NCBI GenBank assembly: GCA_963706425.1
Contig: CAVPMN010000003.1
Location: 62,001-126,000, forward strand
Length of the DNA stretch: 64,000 bases
Reading direction: 5' to 3'
Origin: CAVPMN01 sp963706425
Lineage (GTDB): Bacteria; Actinomycetota; Acidimicrobiia; Acidimicrobiales; Acidimicrobilacustridaceae
Numbering within the stretch: position 1 is the stretch's first letter; each line of letters starts with the position of its first letter. The position numbers and the translations under genes are program-made. Below, piece after piece: positions 53,893 to 63,202 of the stretch. The notes under the pieces were generated by a model. That model searched no databases, had not been told where the DNA came from, and saw only the letters and a list, made by a program, of their open reading frames with translations.

Positions 53893-55023
53893 GTGCGCCG
53901 TGCCCTGTCAGCGCCGCTGCTCGTCGTCCCGCTCGCCGTGTTCCTGGTGCTGGCGGCGGTGGTGGCGGGCCCCTCCGTTGCGGCCCAAGAGGGCACCCCC
54001 GGACTGTCGGAGGCCCGGCGGCGCGCCGACCGGGCGGCCGCCGAGATCAACCGGCTGGAGACCGAGCTCGGCGGGCTCGACGACGAGATCAGCCGACTCG
54101 ATGCCGAGCGTCGGGCCGCCGATACGGAGTTGGGCGCGCTGCGTGAGCGGGTGCGCCATCTGGCCCTCGAGCGCTACACGAGCGCCGATCAACAGACCGA
54201 CCTGGTGATCGGGCTCGACGTCAACGAGCACGAGCGGGCTCGCGCCCTCGCCAGCATCGTGACGCAGAGCGACACCGACGCCATCGACGAGTACCGCGCC
54301 GTGTCGGCGCGTCTCGACCGCTCCGCCGCCGATCTGGCCGACCGCCAGGCCGAGCAGGCCGACGCCCTCGATGCGCTGCAGGAGCAACGGGAGCAGCTCG
54401 ATCGTGAGCTGGCGAGGCTCGAGGCAGAGGAGGCGGAGCGCATCGAGGCCGAACGACGGGCGACGGCCGAGGCCGCGCGCCGGGCCGCCGCCGTCGCCGC
54501 GGCCGCAGCTCCGACAACCGTGCCCGCCGCCACCGGCGGCACGGGCTCTGCGCCGGCCACTGCGGCGCCCGTGCCGAGCAGCCCGACCGCTACCGCCCCG
54601 CCTGCCACCCAGCCGAGTCCGCCAGGCGGCGGTGGATGGATCTGCCCGGTGCAGGGCGCCCGATCGTTCGTCGACTCGTGGGGCGCCTCGCGACCGGGAG
54701 GGCGCGCCCATCAGGGGGTCGACATCATGTCGCCGCGAGGCACGCCGGTCGTGACGCCGGTGTCCGGTGTCGTCCAGACCAAGACCGGTGGCATCGGCGG
54801 GCTGACCTTCCGGCTCGAGGGCGACGACGGCAACTGGTACTACGGCGCCCATCTCGACTCCTACTCGGGCGCGTCGGGCCGGCTTCCGGCGGGCACGGTC
54901 GTGGGCACCGTGGGTGACACCGGTGACGCCAAGGGCACCGGCACGCATCTGCACTTCGAGATCCACGTGGGCGGCTATGGCCGGCCGGTGAACCCCTATC
55001 CCACGGTTGCGCGGCACTGCTGA
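53893..55023 (+). CDS. M23-family peptidoglycan hydrolase with coiled coil
   Basis: A 376-aa secreted protein: signal peptide (VPLAVFLVLAAVVAGPSVAA, about 11-32), a long coiled coil (about 35-210; many ETELGGLDDEISRLDAER-like heptads), an Ala/Pro/Thr linker, then a LytM/M23 domain (about 255-376). Zn-site motifs are HQGVDI (H-x3-D) and HLHFE (H-x-H). Architecture matches EnvC/NlpD-like factors, which cut or activate cutting of peptidoglycan at division. Catalytic residues look complete. Confidence 0.9.
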   Translation: MRRALSAPLLVVPLAVFLVLAAVVAGPSVAAQEGTPGLSEARRRADRAAAEINRLETELGGLDDEISRLDAERRAADTELGALRERVRHLALERYTSADQQTDLVIGLDVNEHERARALASIVTQSDTDAIDEYRAVSARLDRSAADLADRQAEQADALDALQEQREQLDRELARLEAEEAERIEAERRATAEAARRAAAVAAAAAPTTVPAATGGTGSAPATAAPVPSSPTATAPPATQPSPPGGGGWICPVQGARSFVDSWGASRPGGRAHQGVDIMSPRGTPVVTPVSGVVQTKTGGIGGLTFRLEGDDGNWYYGAHLDSYSGASGRLPAGTVVGTVGDTGDAKGTGTHLHFEIHVGGYGRPVNPYPTVARHC

Positions 55024-55024
55024 C

Positions 55025-55972
55025 GTGGCGGCCTCCAAGGACGAAGCACTGCGCGCCGGGCTGGCGGCGCATCTCGGCGGTCGGGTCGATCACCTCGTGC
55101 GGCTGTCCGGGGGAGCGTCCCGAGAGACCTTCGCCTTCGATCTGGACGATCGCCCCCTGATCCTCCAGCGTGTCCGCAGCGGCCCGGTCGCCGGCGGCTT
55201 CTCGATGGAGGCCGAGGCCCGGCTGTTGGGAGCGGCGCGGCGCGCAGGAGTGCCGGTGGCCGAGGTGGTCACCGCCTCCGACGATCCGGGCGTGATCGGC
55301 GCCCCGTTCGTGGTGGTCGAGCGGATCGAGGGTGAGACCATCGCCCGTCGCATCCTGCGCGACGACGACTATGCCGAGGCTCGCCACCGGCTGGTGGCCC
55401 AGGGCGGCCGGGCCCTGGCCGAGATCCACGCCATCGCGGTCGACGAGGCGCCGGGGCTGCGGGCGCAGGATCAGCTGACCGAGCTGTTGGGCCTCTTCGA
55501 CGTGCTGGGCGAGCCGCACCCGGCGTTCGAGATCGCCTTCCGTTGGCTCGAGTCGAACCGGCCCGCACCGCGGCAGCCGGGCGTCGTCCACGGCGACTTC
55601 CGCCTGGGCAACCTGCTGGTCGACCGGTCGGGTCTGGTCGCGGTGCTCGACTGGGAGCTGGCCCACCTCGGTGATCCGTTGGCCGACCTGGGGTGGTTCA
55701 CGGTGCGCGCCTGGCGCTTCGGCGGGGCGGGTGACGTCGCCGGGCTCGGCAGCATCGACGAGCTGGTCGAGGCCTACGAGAACGCCGGTGGCGGTTCCGT
55801 CGATCGTGACGCGCTGCGCTGGTGGCAGGTGATGGGCACGCTGCGCTGGGGAGTGATCTGCATGCTCCAGGCGTCGACCCACCTGAGTGGGGCGAGCCGT
55901 TCGGTCGAGCTGGCCGCCATCGGGCGGCGGGTGTGCGAGAACGAGTACGACGTGTTGAGGCTGCTGCCATGA
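55025..55972 (+). CDS. APH-family phosphotransferase
   Basis: A 315-aa small-molecule kinase of the aminoglycoside phosphotransferase/ACAD10-like type. N-lobe LSGGASRETFAFDLDD (nucleotide loop) and PLILQRVRS, catalytic loop VVHGDFRLGNLLVD (H-G-D...N) and metal site LDWELAHLGDP. Actinobacterial members of this subgroup sit near acyl-CoA dehydrogenases and DUF6285 genes and are thought to phosphorylate hydroxy-acid or acyl substrates, not antibiotics. It starts right after the M23 stop codon and overlaps DUF6285 by ATGA. Confidence 0.88.
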   Translation: MAASKDEALRAGLAAHLGGRVDHLVRLSGGASRETFAFDLDDRPLILQRVRSGPVAGGFSMEAEARLLGAARRAGVPVAEVVTASDDPGVIGAPFVVVERIEGETIARRILRDDDYAEARHRLVAQGGRALAEIHAIAVDEAPGLRAQDQLTELLGLFDVLGEPHPAFEIAFRWLESNRPAPRQPGVVHGDFRLGNLLVDRSGLVAVLDWELAHLGDPLADLGWFTVRAWRFGGAGDVAGLGSIDELVEAYENAGGGSVDRDALRWWQVMGTLRWGVICMLQASTHLSGASRSVELAAIGRRVCENEYDVLRLLP

Positions 55973-56322
55973 GTGCCCCACACGATCGCCCCACTGCCTC
56001 CGAGCTGATCGAGGCGGTCCGAGAGTTCCTCGAACGCGACGTGCTGGCGGCCACGGAGGGACGCGTCCAGTTCCACACCCGCGTCGCCATCCGCGTGCTG
56101 GCCACCGTCGAGCGGGAGCTCGCCGGTGCCGATCAGGCCGCAGCCGAGCACCAGTTGCGACTCGAGTCTCTGGGGTTCACCTCTGACGAAGAGCTGGGCG
56201 CCGCCATCCGGGCGGGAGTGCTCGACGACCGCATGGCCGAGGTCCGCGCGGCCGTGTTCGCCAGCGTGGTCGAGAAGCTGCGGGTGGCCAACCCCGACTA
56301 CCTGGAGGCACCCGAGCGGTGA
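55969..56322 (+). CDS. DUF6285 domain protein
   Basis: A 117-aa mostly helical protein. TASELIEAVREFLERDVL, EGRVQFHTRVAIRVLATVER and ANPDYLEAPER match DUF6285 proteins, which regularly follow an APH-family kinase gene, as here. Start ATG overlaps the kinase stop codon and its stop codon overlaps the start of the large secreted protein (GTGA), so three genes are chained. A helper or regulator of the kinase is plausible; no direct evidence in the sequence. Confidence 0.85.
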   Translation: MSAPHDRPTASELIEAVREFLERDVLAATEGRVQFHTRVAIRVLATVERELAGADQAAAEHQLRLESLGFTSDEELGAAIRAGVLDDRMAEVRAAVFASVVEKLRVANPDYLEAPER

Positions 56323-59300
56323 GAGCTCGATGGCCCATGACCCTGCTCGTTGCGGCGATCGTGGCGTCGCTGCTTCCGGTAGCCCTCGCGGCGCGGCACG
56401 CTGGCGCGGCGGTGATCCCGGGGCTCGAGGCGGTCGACCTCGAGCGGCCCCGCATCCTGATGCGCCAGGCCGACCTTCCGATCATCCGTGACCGGGTCGC
56501 CCGCGAGCCCTACCGGTCGATGGTCGAGTCGCTCCAGAGTCGGGTCGTCGACGCGCCGGCCCCCGACGCAGCCGACCAGGCGGACTGCCTGCAACGGGAG
56601 CAGCGCGACCGTGAGGGGGCGAAGGCCAAGGCGGCGAAGAACGCGTCGTTCCTCTACACCATCGATCGCATGTGGGACGCAGCGACCCAGACCGTCGTGC
56701 AACCGTCTGCGTCCGATCGTCAGGCGCTCGGTGACCTCGTGCGCGACTACCTGCTCTTCATGTGCACGCAAAGTCGCATCAAGGAGAACATCGATCGAGA
56801 CATCAACACCAGCCATGAGCTGGCACAGCTGGCGATCGCGTACGACACCCTCAAGGGGGGCGGCTACGACTTCGGCGCCACCGAGGATCAGATCGTTGCC
56901 AACCTGGCGACTCTCACGTCGGAGTTCTACGGGCACTACCGCTATCCGGACGACTATCCCGGCAATGTCGCGCTCGGTTCGCGCTACCTGGTGAACAACC
57001 ATCGCTCGAAAGGCGCTGCGTCGATCGGCACGGCTGCGCTCGCCCTGGCGGAGTACGAGCCGCTGGCCGGGCAGGACGCCAAGCTCTACACGCCTCGATA
57101 CTGGCTCGACTTCGCCCTCGATCGCGTCGATCTGGTGCAGCGTCACACCTACGGAACGGCCGATGGCGGCTACGGGGAGGCGCCGCAGTACTGGCGGTTC
57201 GCCGCCATCAACCTGATGCCCTTCCTGCGTGCGTGGGACGAACTGATCGGTGGGGCGGCGTGGACGACCGCCGAGGGACTCACGCTTCCGAGCCTGTGGC
57301 GCCATCCGCAGTTCCACGCCATGCAGCGGTGGATGCTCGATACCTCGACCCCAGACGGCAGCGTCGGCAACTTCGACGACAGCAACGTCGGGCTCGGGTT
57401 CTGGTTCGGGGGGTTCCCGGCCGACTTCCCCGGGGCCGCTCACCTCTACTGGCGGTGGGTCAACGGCACGAACACCTACGACAGCGACGCCTCCATCGAC
57501 ATGACCGCAGATCAGATCGTCACCTTCGACGATTCGGTCGTGCCGGTAGCGCCGGGCGGCTCACCGACGCGCTTCTATCCCGAGGGCGGCAACGCCGTGT
57601 TCCGCAGCGACTGGGGCGAGCAGGGTCGGGTGATGCTGGTGCAGGCCGAACATGAAGCGGCCCGCGAGTTCGGGCGATTGCGCGACGGTCGAGGTGAGGC
57701 CTACAGCGCTGCGCACGACCAGCCCGACCCTGGTGCCTACGAGCTCTACGCATACGGCGAGCGTCTGATGCTCGACCCGGGCTACGTCAACTTCCCGTGG
57801 TCCGAGCACTGGGTGATGAACAAGCCGAGCGATCACAACATGATCCTCGTCGATCCCATCGGACAGCCTGGCGAGTCGCCCACTGATCCGCTGACCAGGT
57901 CCGCGGTGCAACAGTCGATCACCGCCGACTGGCGTACCTACCCCGGTCGACCCACGCCGATCGACGGTGAGGCCCATCTCGACGACACGCTCGACTCCAG
58001 CTTCGTCGACGCGTCCACGGTCACCAGCTCCTACGGCAACGGTGCGGCGGCAGATGTGCGCCGCCGCTTCCTCTTCGTCGACGACAGCTACAGCGTGATC
58101 GCCGACGACGTGACTTCTCCCGAGGAACGCACCTTCACGTGGCCGCTACATGGCAACGGGGGAGGCGCTGACGGGGTGCGCCCCGAGTATCCGGCGATGC
58201 CGGCATTGCTGCGTGGCCTGCTCCCGGTGAGCCCGCTCCCCTCAGAGAGCTATGTGGCGAGTGGTGGAGCCTTCGCCGAGACCGACACGGGAGCCACGTG
58301 GAGTCGCCCGAACGCGCGGGTCACCGTGGGCATGGCCTTCGCTGCGGGCAACCCGGCCAGACAGGTCGACACCGGGTTCCACGAGGTCGAGGGCAAGCAG
58401 CTCGCGCAGCACGACGTGCTGCGATTGAGCGTGCAGGGGTCGTCGGCCGCCGCCCTCTCGGTGATCCTTCCCACGCCGGCGTCGTCGGTCGAGCCCAGCA
58501 TCGATGAGCTCATGGTGATCGACGGGGCGGGACTGGTGGCTGACGACCCCGGTGCCGACCGACGGGTCGTAGCGCTGCGTCGCCCAGCCGGCTCGGGCTC
58601 GATCACCGTGCCCGCCACCGCAACGGGCGTGGCCGACATCACCACCGACGGCTCACTCGTGGTGATCGACACGCACAGCGACGGCACGCTGCGCACCGCC
58701 TACGCCGAGGACGCCACCACCATCTCGTACGGCGGCACCGCCCTGATCGAGGTCGGCGAGCCGGGCACGTTGGCCCTGCGACGCCAGTCGGGCCAGGTAG
58801 AGCTGCTGGTCGACAACGGCGAGCCGGCGGTGACGCTCGCCGGCCTCGGCTTCACGCCCGCCGCGGCCGACGGCGCCTGCGGACTGGTGCCTCTGCCGGG
58901 CGGGGCCACCCTCGCCCTTGGTCGCGAGCGACGAGTGACACTCCGTGCCGCGGGCGGCGGCAGCGTGCCCGCGGCCGACCCCGGTGGACCGATGGCGGTT
59001 CCCCCAGGCCCGGTCGAGCTCGACGGCACGGCCAGCTGCGACGCAGATGGCGATGCGATGGTGCCTCGTTGGCGGGTCACCTCCGCACCTCCACCGAGCA
59101 CGTGGGCGCTCGACGGCGCCGACACCTGGACGCCCATCCTCGATGGTTCTGTGCCGGGCCTCTACCGCGTGCAGCTCTCGGTCACCGATGGTTCGGGCCG
59201 CGAGAGCCTCGAACGCGAGCTCGAGGTGCGCGTCACCGAGGGAACACTGTTCACACCGATTGAGCCGGTCCGTGTCCAGGACTCTCGTGCATCATCGCAA

Positions 59301-60368
59301 GAGGGGCCATACGGCACACCGTGGTCTGGCGGTGTGGCCCGACCGGTCACCGTCGCAGGCGTAGCCGGGGTTCCGGACGATGCCGAGGCGGTGGCGCTCA
59401 ACGTCACCGTCACCGGCACGACCGCCTCGTCCTTCCTCACGCTCTGGCCGGCGGGGGAGGACCGGCCGCTCGCGTCCAGCCTCAACTGGCAGCCGGGTTG
59501 GACCATCCCGAACGCGGTCACGGTCAAGGTGGGCGAGAGCGGTGAGATCAACGTGTTCAACAACAACGGCGAGGCCCACGTGATCATCGACGTCGTCGGC
59601 TACTACCGATCGGCCAGCGGCGCTGGATTCACCCCGCTGACCCCGGCCCGGGTACAGGATTCCCGGCTTGGCTCGCAGGTCGGCCCGTACGGCACACCTT
59701 GGGGAACGGGCACCAAGCGCTCGGTGCAGGTTGCCGGTGTTGGTGGCGTACCGGCAGATGCCGATGCGGTGGTGCTGAACACCACCGTCACCGGCACCAC
59801 CGCGTCGTCTTATCTGTCGGTCTGGCCGACGGGCACGACCCAACCGCTCGCTTCGAGCCTCAACTGGAAGCCGGGGAACACCATCCCGAACGCGGTGACC
59901 GTGAAGGTCGGCACCGATGGTCGGGTCGACGTCTACAACAACAACGGCGATGCCGAGGTGGTGATGGATGTCGTCGGCTACTTCCGGGAGGGCAGCGGTT
60001 CACCGTTCCACCCGTTGGGGCCCACCCGCATCCAGGACTCTCGGCCTGGTTCGCCGGTCGGCGCCCATTCGACACCTTGGCCCGGCGCAACAGCGCGCGA
60101 CGTCGTCGTCGGCGACACAGGGGGGGTGCCGGCGCGAGCAGTAGCCGTGCTGCTCAACGTCACCGTCACCGGCACGACCGCTTCGTCGTATCTGACGGTC
60201 TGGCCGCGGGGTGCTGCACGGCCGGTTGCGTCGAGCCTCAACTGGAAGCCTGGCTTCACGATCCCCAATGCCGTGACTGCGAAGGTGGGAACGCAACTCA
60301 AGGTGAGCGTCTACAACAACGTGGGCAGCGCGCACGTCATCGCCGACACCAATGGCTGGTACGGCTGA
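56319..60368 (+). CDS. Large secreted heparinase II/III-like protein with PKD-like domain and three C-terminal repeats
   Basis: 1349 aa. A signal peptide (LLVAAIVASLLPVALAARHAGA) is followed by an alpha/alpha-toroid (about 40-400; SRYLVNNHRSKGAASIG, GYGEAPQYWRFAAINLMPF) and a beta-sandwich (about 420-800; FRSDWGEQGRVMLVQAEHE, PGAYELYAYGERLMLDPGY, NKPSDHNMILVD), the layout of heparinase II/III-type polysaccharide lyases. An Ig/PKD-like domain lies at about 885-975 (LDGTASCDADGDAMVPRWRV) and three 126-residue repeats fill 978-1349. It probably degrades or binds an acidic glycan outside the cell; active-site Tyr/His cannot be assigned without alignment. Confidence 0.8.
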   Translation: MRARWPMTLLVAAIVASLLPVALAARHAGAAVIPGLEAVDLERPRILMRQADLPIIRDRVAREPYRSMVESLQSRVVDAPAPDAADQADCLQREQRDREGAKAKAAKNASFLYTIDRMWDAATQTVVQPSASDRQALGDLVRDYLLFMCTQSRIKENIDRDINTSHELAQLAIAYDTLKGGGYDFGATEDQIVANLATLTSEFYGHYRYPDDYPGNVALGSRYLVNNHRSKGAASIGTAALALAEYEPLAGQDAKLYTPRYWLDFALDRVDLVQRHTYGTADGGYGEAPQYWRFAAINLMPFLRAWDELIGGAAWTTAEGLTLPSLWRHPQFHAMQRWMLDTSTPDGSVGNFDDSNVGLGFWFGGFPADFPGAAHLYWRWVNGTNTYDSDASIDMTADQIVTFDDSVVPVAPGGSPTRFYPEGGNAVFRSDWGEQGRVMLVQAEHEAAREFGRLRDGRGEAYSAAHDQPDPGAYELYAYGERLMLDPGYVNFPWSEHWVMNKPSDHNMILVDPIGQPGESPTDPLTRSAVQQSITADWRTYPGRPTPIDGEAHLDDTLDSSFVDASTVTSSYGNGAAADVRRRFLFVDDSYSVIADDVTSPEERTFTWPLHGNGGGADGVRPEYPAMPALLRGLLPVSPLPSESYVASGGAFAETDTGATWSRPNARVTVGMAFAAGNPARQVDTGFHEVEGKQLAQHDVLRLSVQGSSAAALSVILPTPASSVEPSIDELMVIDGAGLVADDPGADRRVVALRRPAGSGSITVPATATGVADITTDGSLVVIDTHSDGTLRTAYAEDATTISYGGTALIEVGEPGTLALRRQSGQVELLVDNGEPAVTLAGLGFTPAAADGACGLVPLPGGATLALGRERRVTLRAAGGGSVPAADPGGPMAVPPGPVELDGTASCDADGDAMVPRWRVTSAPPPSTWALDGADTWTPILDGSVPGLYRVQLSVTDGSGRESLERELEVRVTEGTLFTPIEPVRVQDSRASSQEGPYGTPWSGGVARPVTVAGVAGVPDDAEAVALNVTVTGTTASSFLTLWPAGEDRPLASSLNWQPGWTIPNAVTVKVGESGEINVFNNNGEAHVIIDVVGYYRSASGAGFTPLTPARVQDSRLGSQVGPYGTPWGTGTKRSVQVAGVGGVPADADAVVLNTTVTGTTASSYLSVWPTGTTQPLASSLNWKPGNTIPNAVTVKVGTDGRVDVYNNNGDAEVVMDVVGYFREGSGSPFHPLGPTRIQDSRPGSPVGAHSTPWPGATARDVVVGDTGGVPARAVAVLLNVTVTGTTASSYLTVWPRGAARPVASSLNWKPGFTIPNAVTAKVGTQLKVSVYNNVGSAHVIADTNGWYG
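59250..60365 (+). repeat. Three tandem 378-bp coding repeats
   Basis: Units start at 59250, 59628 and 60006, exactly 378 bp apart (the last is slightly shorter). Each encodes a domain with R-V/I-QDSR near its start, VTVTGTTASS(F/Y)L in the middle, and SSLNW(Q/K)PG then TIPNAVT near the end. They look like surface-attachment or glycan-binding modules; family name not recognised. Confidence 0.9.
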
Positions 60369-60390
60369 CGACCGCGCGGTTGGGCGTCGG

Positions 60391-61158
60391 TCACGCGCCG
60401 ACGGCGTGGTAGCCACCATCGACGTGCACCATCTCGCCGGTGGTCATGGGGAACCAGTCCGACAGCAGGGCGACACAGGCCTTCGACACCGCCTCGCTGT
60501 CCTTGACGTTCCACCCGAGCGGTGCTCGCTGTGACCACACGTCTTCGAACTGCGAGAACCCGGGGATCGACCGGGCGGCCACCGTCTTGATGGGACCGGC
60601 GGCCACCAAGTTGACCCGCACGCCCTGCGGACCCAGGTAGCGGGCCAGGTAGCGGGAGGTCGACTCGAGGGCGGCCTTGGCCACTCCCATCCAGTCGTAC
60701 GCGGGCCAGGCGACCGTGGCATCGAAGTCGAGTCCCACGATCGAGCCGCCGCCGGTCATCAACGGGGCCGTGGCCTCGGCGAGCGCTTTGAGCGAGTAGG
60801 CCGACACGTTGACCGCCACCGCTACGTCGTCCCACCCGGCTTCCATGAACGTGCCGCCGAGACAGACGGGCGGGGCGAAGCCGATGGCGTGCAGCGCGCC
60901 GTCGAGATGTCCCCAGCGGGCCTCGACCTGCTCCCGCACCAGGCCGACATGGGCCGGGTCGCTCACGTCGAACTCGATCACGGCCGGCTCGACGGGCAAC
61001 TTCCGTGCGGCGCGCTCGGTGTGCTTCATCACCTTGCCCACACCGGTCAGGATCACCTCGGCGCCCTCCCGTTGCGCGAGCTCGGCCACGCCGAAGGCGA
61101 GCGACGCTTCTGTCAGCACTCCCGTGATCAGCACGCGCTTGCCCTCGAGTAGCCCCAT
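60391..61158 (-). CDS. fabI: Enoyl-ACP reductase (NADH), InhA/FabI type
   Basis: Last step of fatty-acid elongation (type II FAS). The 255-aa SDR protein follows the InhA pattern closely: LITGVLTEASLAFGVAELAQ (NAD loop), GALHAIGFAPP, SIVGLDFDATVAWPAYDWMG with catalytic Y-x6-K (Y-D-W-M-G-V-A-K), and VNLVAAGPIKTVAARSI. ATG 61158 has GGAGGGG upstream. It is convergent with the large secreted protein (22-bp gap) and divergent from npdG. Confidence 0.94.
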   Translation of the reverse strand: MGLLEGKRVLITGVLTEASLAFGVAELAQREGAEVILTGVGKVMKHTERAARKLPVEPAVIEFDVSDPAHVGLVREQVEARWGHLDGALHAIGFAPPVCLGGTFMEAGWDDVAVAVNVSAYSLKALAEATAPLMTGGGSIVGLDFDATVAWPAYDWMGVAKAALESTSRYLARYLGPQGVRVNLVAAGPIKTVAARSIPGFSQFEDVWSQRAPLGWNVKDSEAVSKACVALLSDWFPMTTGEMVHVDGGYHAVGA

Positions 61159-61231
61159 GAGCCCCTCCGACCCCAGACGGTTCGAGCACGTTACCGCCGG
61201 TGCGCAGTGGGTCACCTCGGGCGCGATGGCC

Positions 61232-61237
61232 TAGGAT
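61232..61237 (+). promoter_or_regulatory. -10 element of npdG
   Basis: TAGGAT ends 7 nt before GTG 61245 with no ribosome site between, consistent with leaderless expression. Confidence 0.5.
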
Positions 61238-61244
61238 TCCCGAC

Positions 61245-61907
61245 GTGCAAATCGGGATTCTGGGAGCAACCGGCCCGGCGGGAAGCGGTCTGGCCGCTCG
61301 CTTGGCATCTGTCGGATTCGACGTCGTCGTGGGGTCGCGGTCGAAGTACCGCGCCATGGAAGTGCGCGACAGCCTCCTCCAGCGATGGGAAGGCCACGGT
61401 CTGGCCATCGAGGCGGCCGACAACGAGGGCGCGGCTCATGCCGAGGTCGTCGTCATCGCCACGCCCTGGGACGCGGCCGCCACCACCGCCAAGTCCGTGG
61501 CCACCCAGCTCCAAGGCAAGGTCGTCATCTCGATGGCCAACGCCCTGGCCAAGGTGGGCCACGAGTTCCAGCCCTTGGTGCCGCCCCGCGGCTCGGTCGC
61601 GGCGTCGGTGCAGGCCGCCGTGCCCCGCTCCCGGGTCGCCGCCGCCCTGCACCACGTGCCGGCAAAGGAGCTCGGCGACCTGAGCGGCCCCGTCGAGAGC
61701 GACGTGTTGATCTGCTCCGATCACCCCGCAGCAACCGAGGCCACCATCGACATCGTCTCGAAGATCCCCGACCTGCGGCCGCTCGACGCCGGCGAGCTGT
61801 CGAACGCGGCGCCCATCGAGGCGTTCGCGGCCGTGTTGCTCCAGCTCAACATCCGCTACAAGACCCGGGCAGCCGTGCGGTTCACGGGGATCACCACCGA
61901 TCACTGA
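61245..61907 (+). CDS. npdG: NADPH:coenzyme F420 oxidoreductase
   Basis: A 220-aa Rossmann protein that moves hydride between NADPH and F420. VQIGILGATGPAGSGLAARL is the dinucleotide loop, VVVGSRSKYRA holds the NADPH-phosphate Ser/Arg, and PRGSVAASVQAAVP, VAAALHHVPAKEL, DLRPLDAGELSNAAPIEAF and NIRYKTRAAVRFTGI match the family C terminus. Indicates an F420-using actinobacterium. mshC follows 44 bp later with its own -10. Confidence 0.9.
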   Translation: MQIGILGATGPAGSGLAARLASVGFDVVVGSRSKYRAMEVRDSLLQRWEGHGLAIEAADNEGAAHAEVVVIATPWDAAATTAKSVATQLQGKVVISMANALAKVGHEFQPLVPPRGSVAASVQAAVPRSRVAAALHHVPAKELGDLSGPVESDVLICSDHPAATEATIDIVSKIPDLRPLDAGELSNAAPIEAFAAVLLQLNIRYKTRAAVRFTGITTDH

Positions 61908-61938
61908 CCTGACCGGCGGAGCTGAGCACGTGACCCGG

Positions 61939-61944
61939 TAGCCT
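61939..61944 (+). promoter_or_regulatory. -10 element of mshC
   Basis: TAGCCT ends 7 nt before ATG 61952; no ribosome site is visible in between. Confidence 0.5.
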
Positions 61945-61951
61945 GCGTCCG

Positions 61952-63148
61952 ATGTCGAGCACGGGGGAACCGAGCACGGGGGCGTCGAGCCGCGGAGCGT
62001 CGAATGCGGCCGAACCGATGTACCTCTACGACACGGCCCGGCGGGAGATCGTCCCGTTCGAGCCGGGCGAGGTCGTCACCATGTACACGTGCGGCATCAC
62101 GCCGTACGACGCCACCCACGTCGGGCACGCCGCCGTCTACGTCACCTACGACGTGCTGCAGCGTCGCTTCCGCGACCGCGGCCACGAGACGAGGTGCGTG
62201 CGCAACGTCACCGATGTCGACGACGACATCCTGCGCAAGGCGCGCCAACTCGGGGTGCACTACCTCGACCTGGCTGCCGCCGAGATGGCGCGGTTCGACG
62301 CCGACATGATCGCCCTCGACGTCATCGAGGCATGGAGCGAGCCCCGCGCCACGTCTGCCATCGCCGACATTCGCGGCTTCATCGGCATGGTGCTCGACCG
62401 TGGTCACGCCTATCAGAGCGGCGGCTCGGTCTATTTCGACGTGAGCTCGTTCGAGCGGTTCGGCCAGGTGAGCCACCTGTCTCGAGACGAGATGCTGGTG
62501 CTGGCGGCGGAGCGAGGCGGCAATCCCGACGACCCCAACAAGCGCGACCCGCTCGACTTCGTCCTCTGGCAACCGTCGGCCGACGACGAGCCGGCCTGGG
62601 AGTCGCTGTGGGGGCCCGGACGGCCGGGCTGGCACATCGAGTGCTCGGCGCTGGCGCTGCGCGAGCTCGACACCACCATCGACCTGCACGGCGGTGGTGC
62701 CGACCTGATCTTCCCGCATCACGAGTGCGAGGCCGCCCAATCCGAGGCGGCCACCGGCCAGGTGTTCGTGCGCCACTGGATGCACCAGGCGATGGTGCGG
62801 ATGGACGGCGAGAAGATGTCGAAATCACTCGGCAACCTCGTCTTCGTGAGCGATCTGCTCAAGTCGTTCGACCCTCGCGCCATCCGGCTCGGCATCGTGT
62901 CGCACCACTATCGCGACAGTTGGGAGTGGGACGACTCCCTCATGCCCCACTCGGCCGACCGGCTCGACCGCTGGTCGGCGGCGTCGCAGGCCGTCGGGGC
63001 GATCGACAGCGAGCAGGCGCTCGCCGAGGTGCGGACGGCACTCGACGCCGACCTCGACACGCCCACGGCCGTGGCCGCCATCGACGGCGCGGTTGCCCGG
63101 GGTGAGGCGGTCACCTCCGCCGCCGCCCTGCTCGGCGTCACCCTCTGA
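61952..63148 (+). CDS. mshC: Cysteine:GlcN-Ins ligase of mycothiol synthesis
   Basis: ATP-dependent ligation of cysteine to glucosaminyl-inositol. The 398-aa protein derives from cysteinyl-tRNA synthetase but has the MshC-specific TCGITPYDATHVGHA in place of the CysRS C-G-P-T-V-Y-D. HIGH-like motif is H-V-G-H, Zn ligands include Cys in TCGITP and CSALALRELD with HHECE, and the KMSKS loop is GEKMSKSLGN. It lacks the tRNA-binding C-terminal domain of CysRS. Diagnostic for actinobacteria. Confidence 0.92.
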   Translation: MSSTGEPSTGASSRGASNAAEPMYLYDTARREIVPFEPGEVVTMYTCGITPYDATHVGHAAVYVTYDVLQRRFRDRGHETRCVRNVTDVDDDILRKARQLGVHYLDLAAAEMARFDADMIALDVIEAWSEPRATSAIADIRGFIGMVLDRGHAYQSGGSVYFDVSSFERFGQVSHLSRDEMLVLAAERGGNPDDPNKRDPLDFVLWQPSADDEPAWESLWGPGRPGWHIECSALALRELDTTIDLHGGGADLIFPHHECEAAQSEAATGQVFVRHWMHQAMVRMDGEKMSKSLGNLVFVSDLLKSFDPRAIRLGIVSHHYRDSWEWDDSLMPHSADRLDRWSAASQAVGAIDSEQALAEVRTALDADLDTPTAVAAIDGAVARGEAVTSAAALLGVTL

Positions 63149-63202
63149 CCCTGTTCCGGCCTATCCGGTGACGGGCGGGCGTTCAGGTGACAGACTCCGT
63201 TC

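Noticed and set aside
55025..55972. Aminoglycoside resistance gene
   Set aside because: The APH fold is clear, but its DUF6285 neighbour and overall pattern fit the ACAD10-like metabolic kinase group.
61952..63148. Cysteinyl-tRNA synthetase
   Set aside because: The sequence has G-I-T-P-Y-D-A-T-H and no tRNA-binding C-terminal domain, which identifies MshC rather than CysS.
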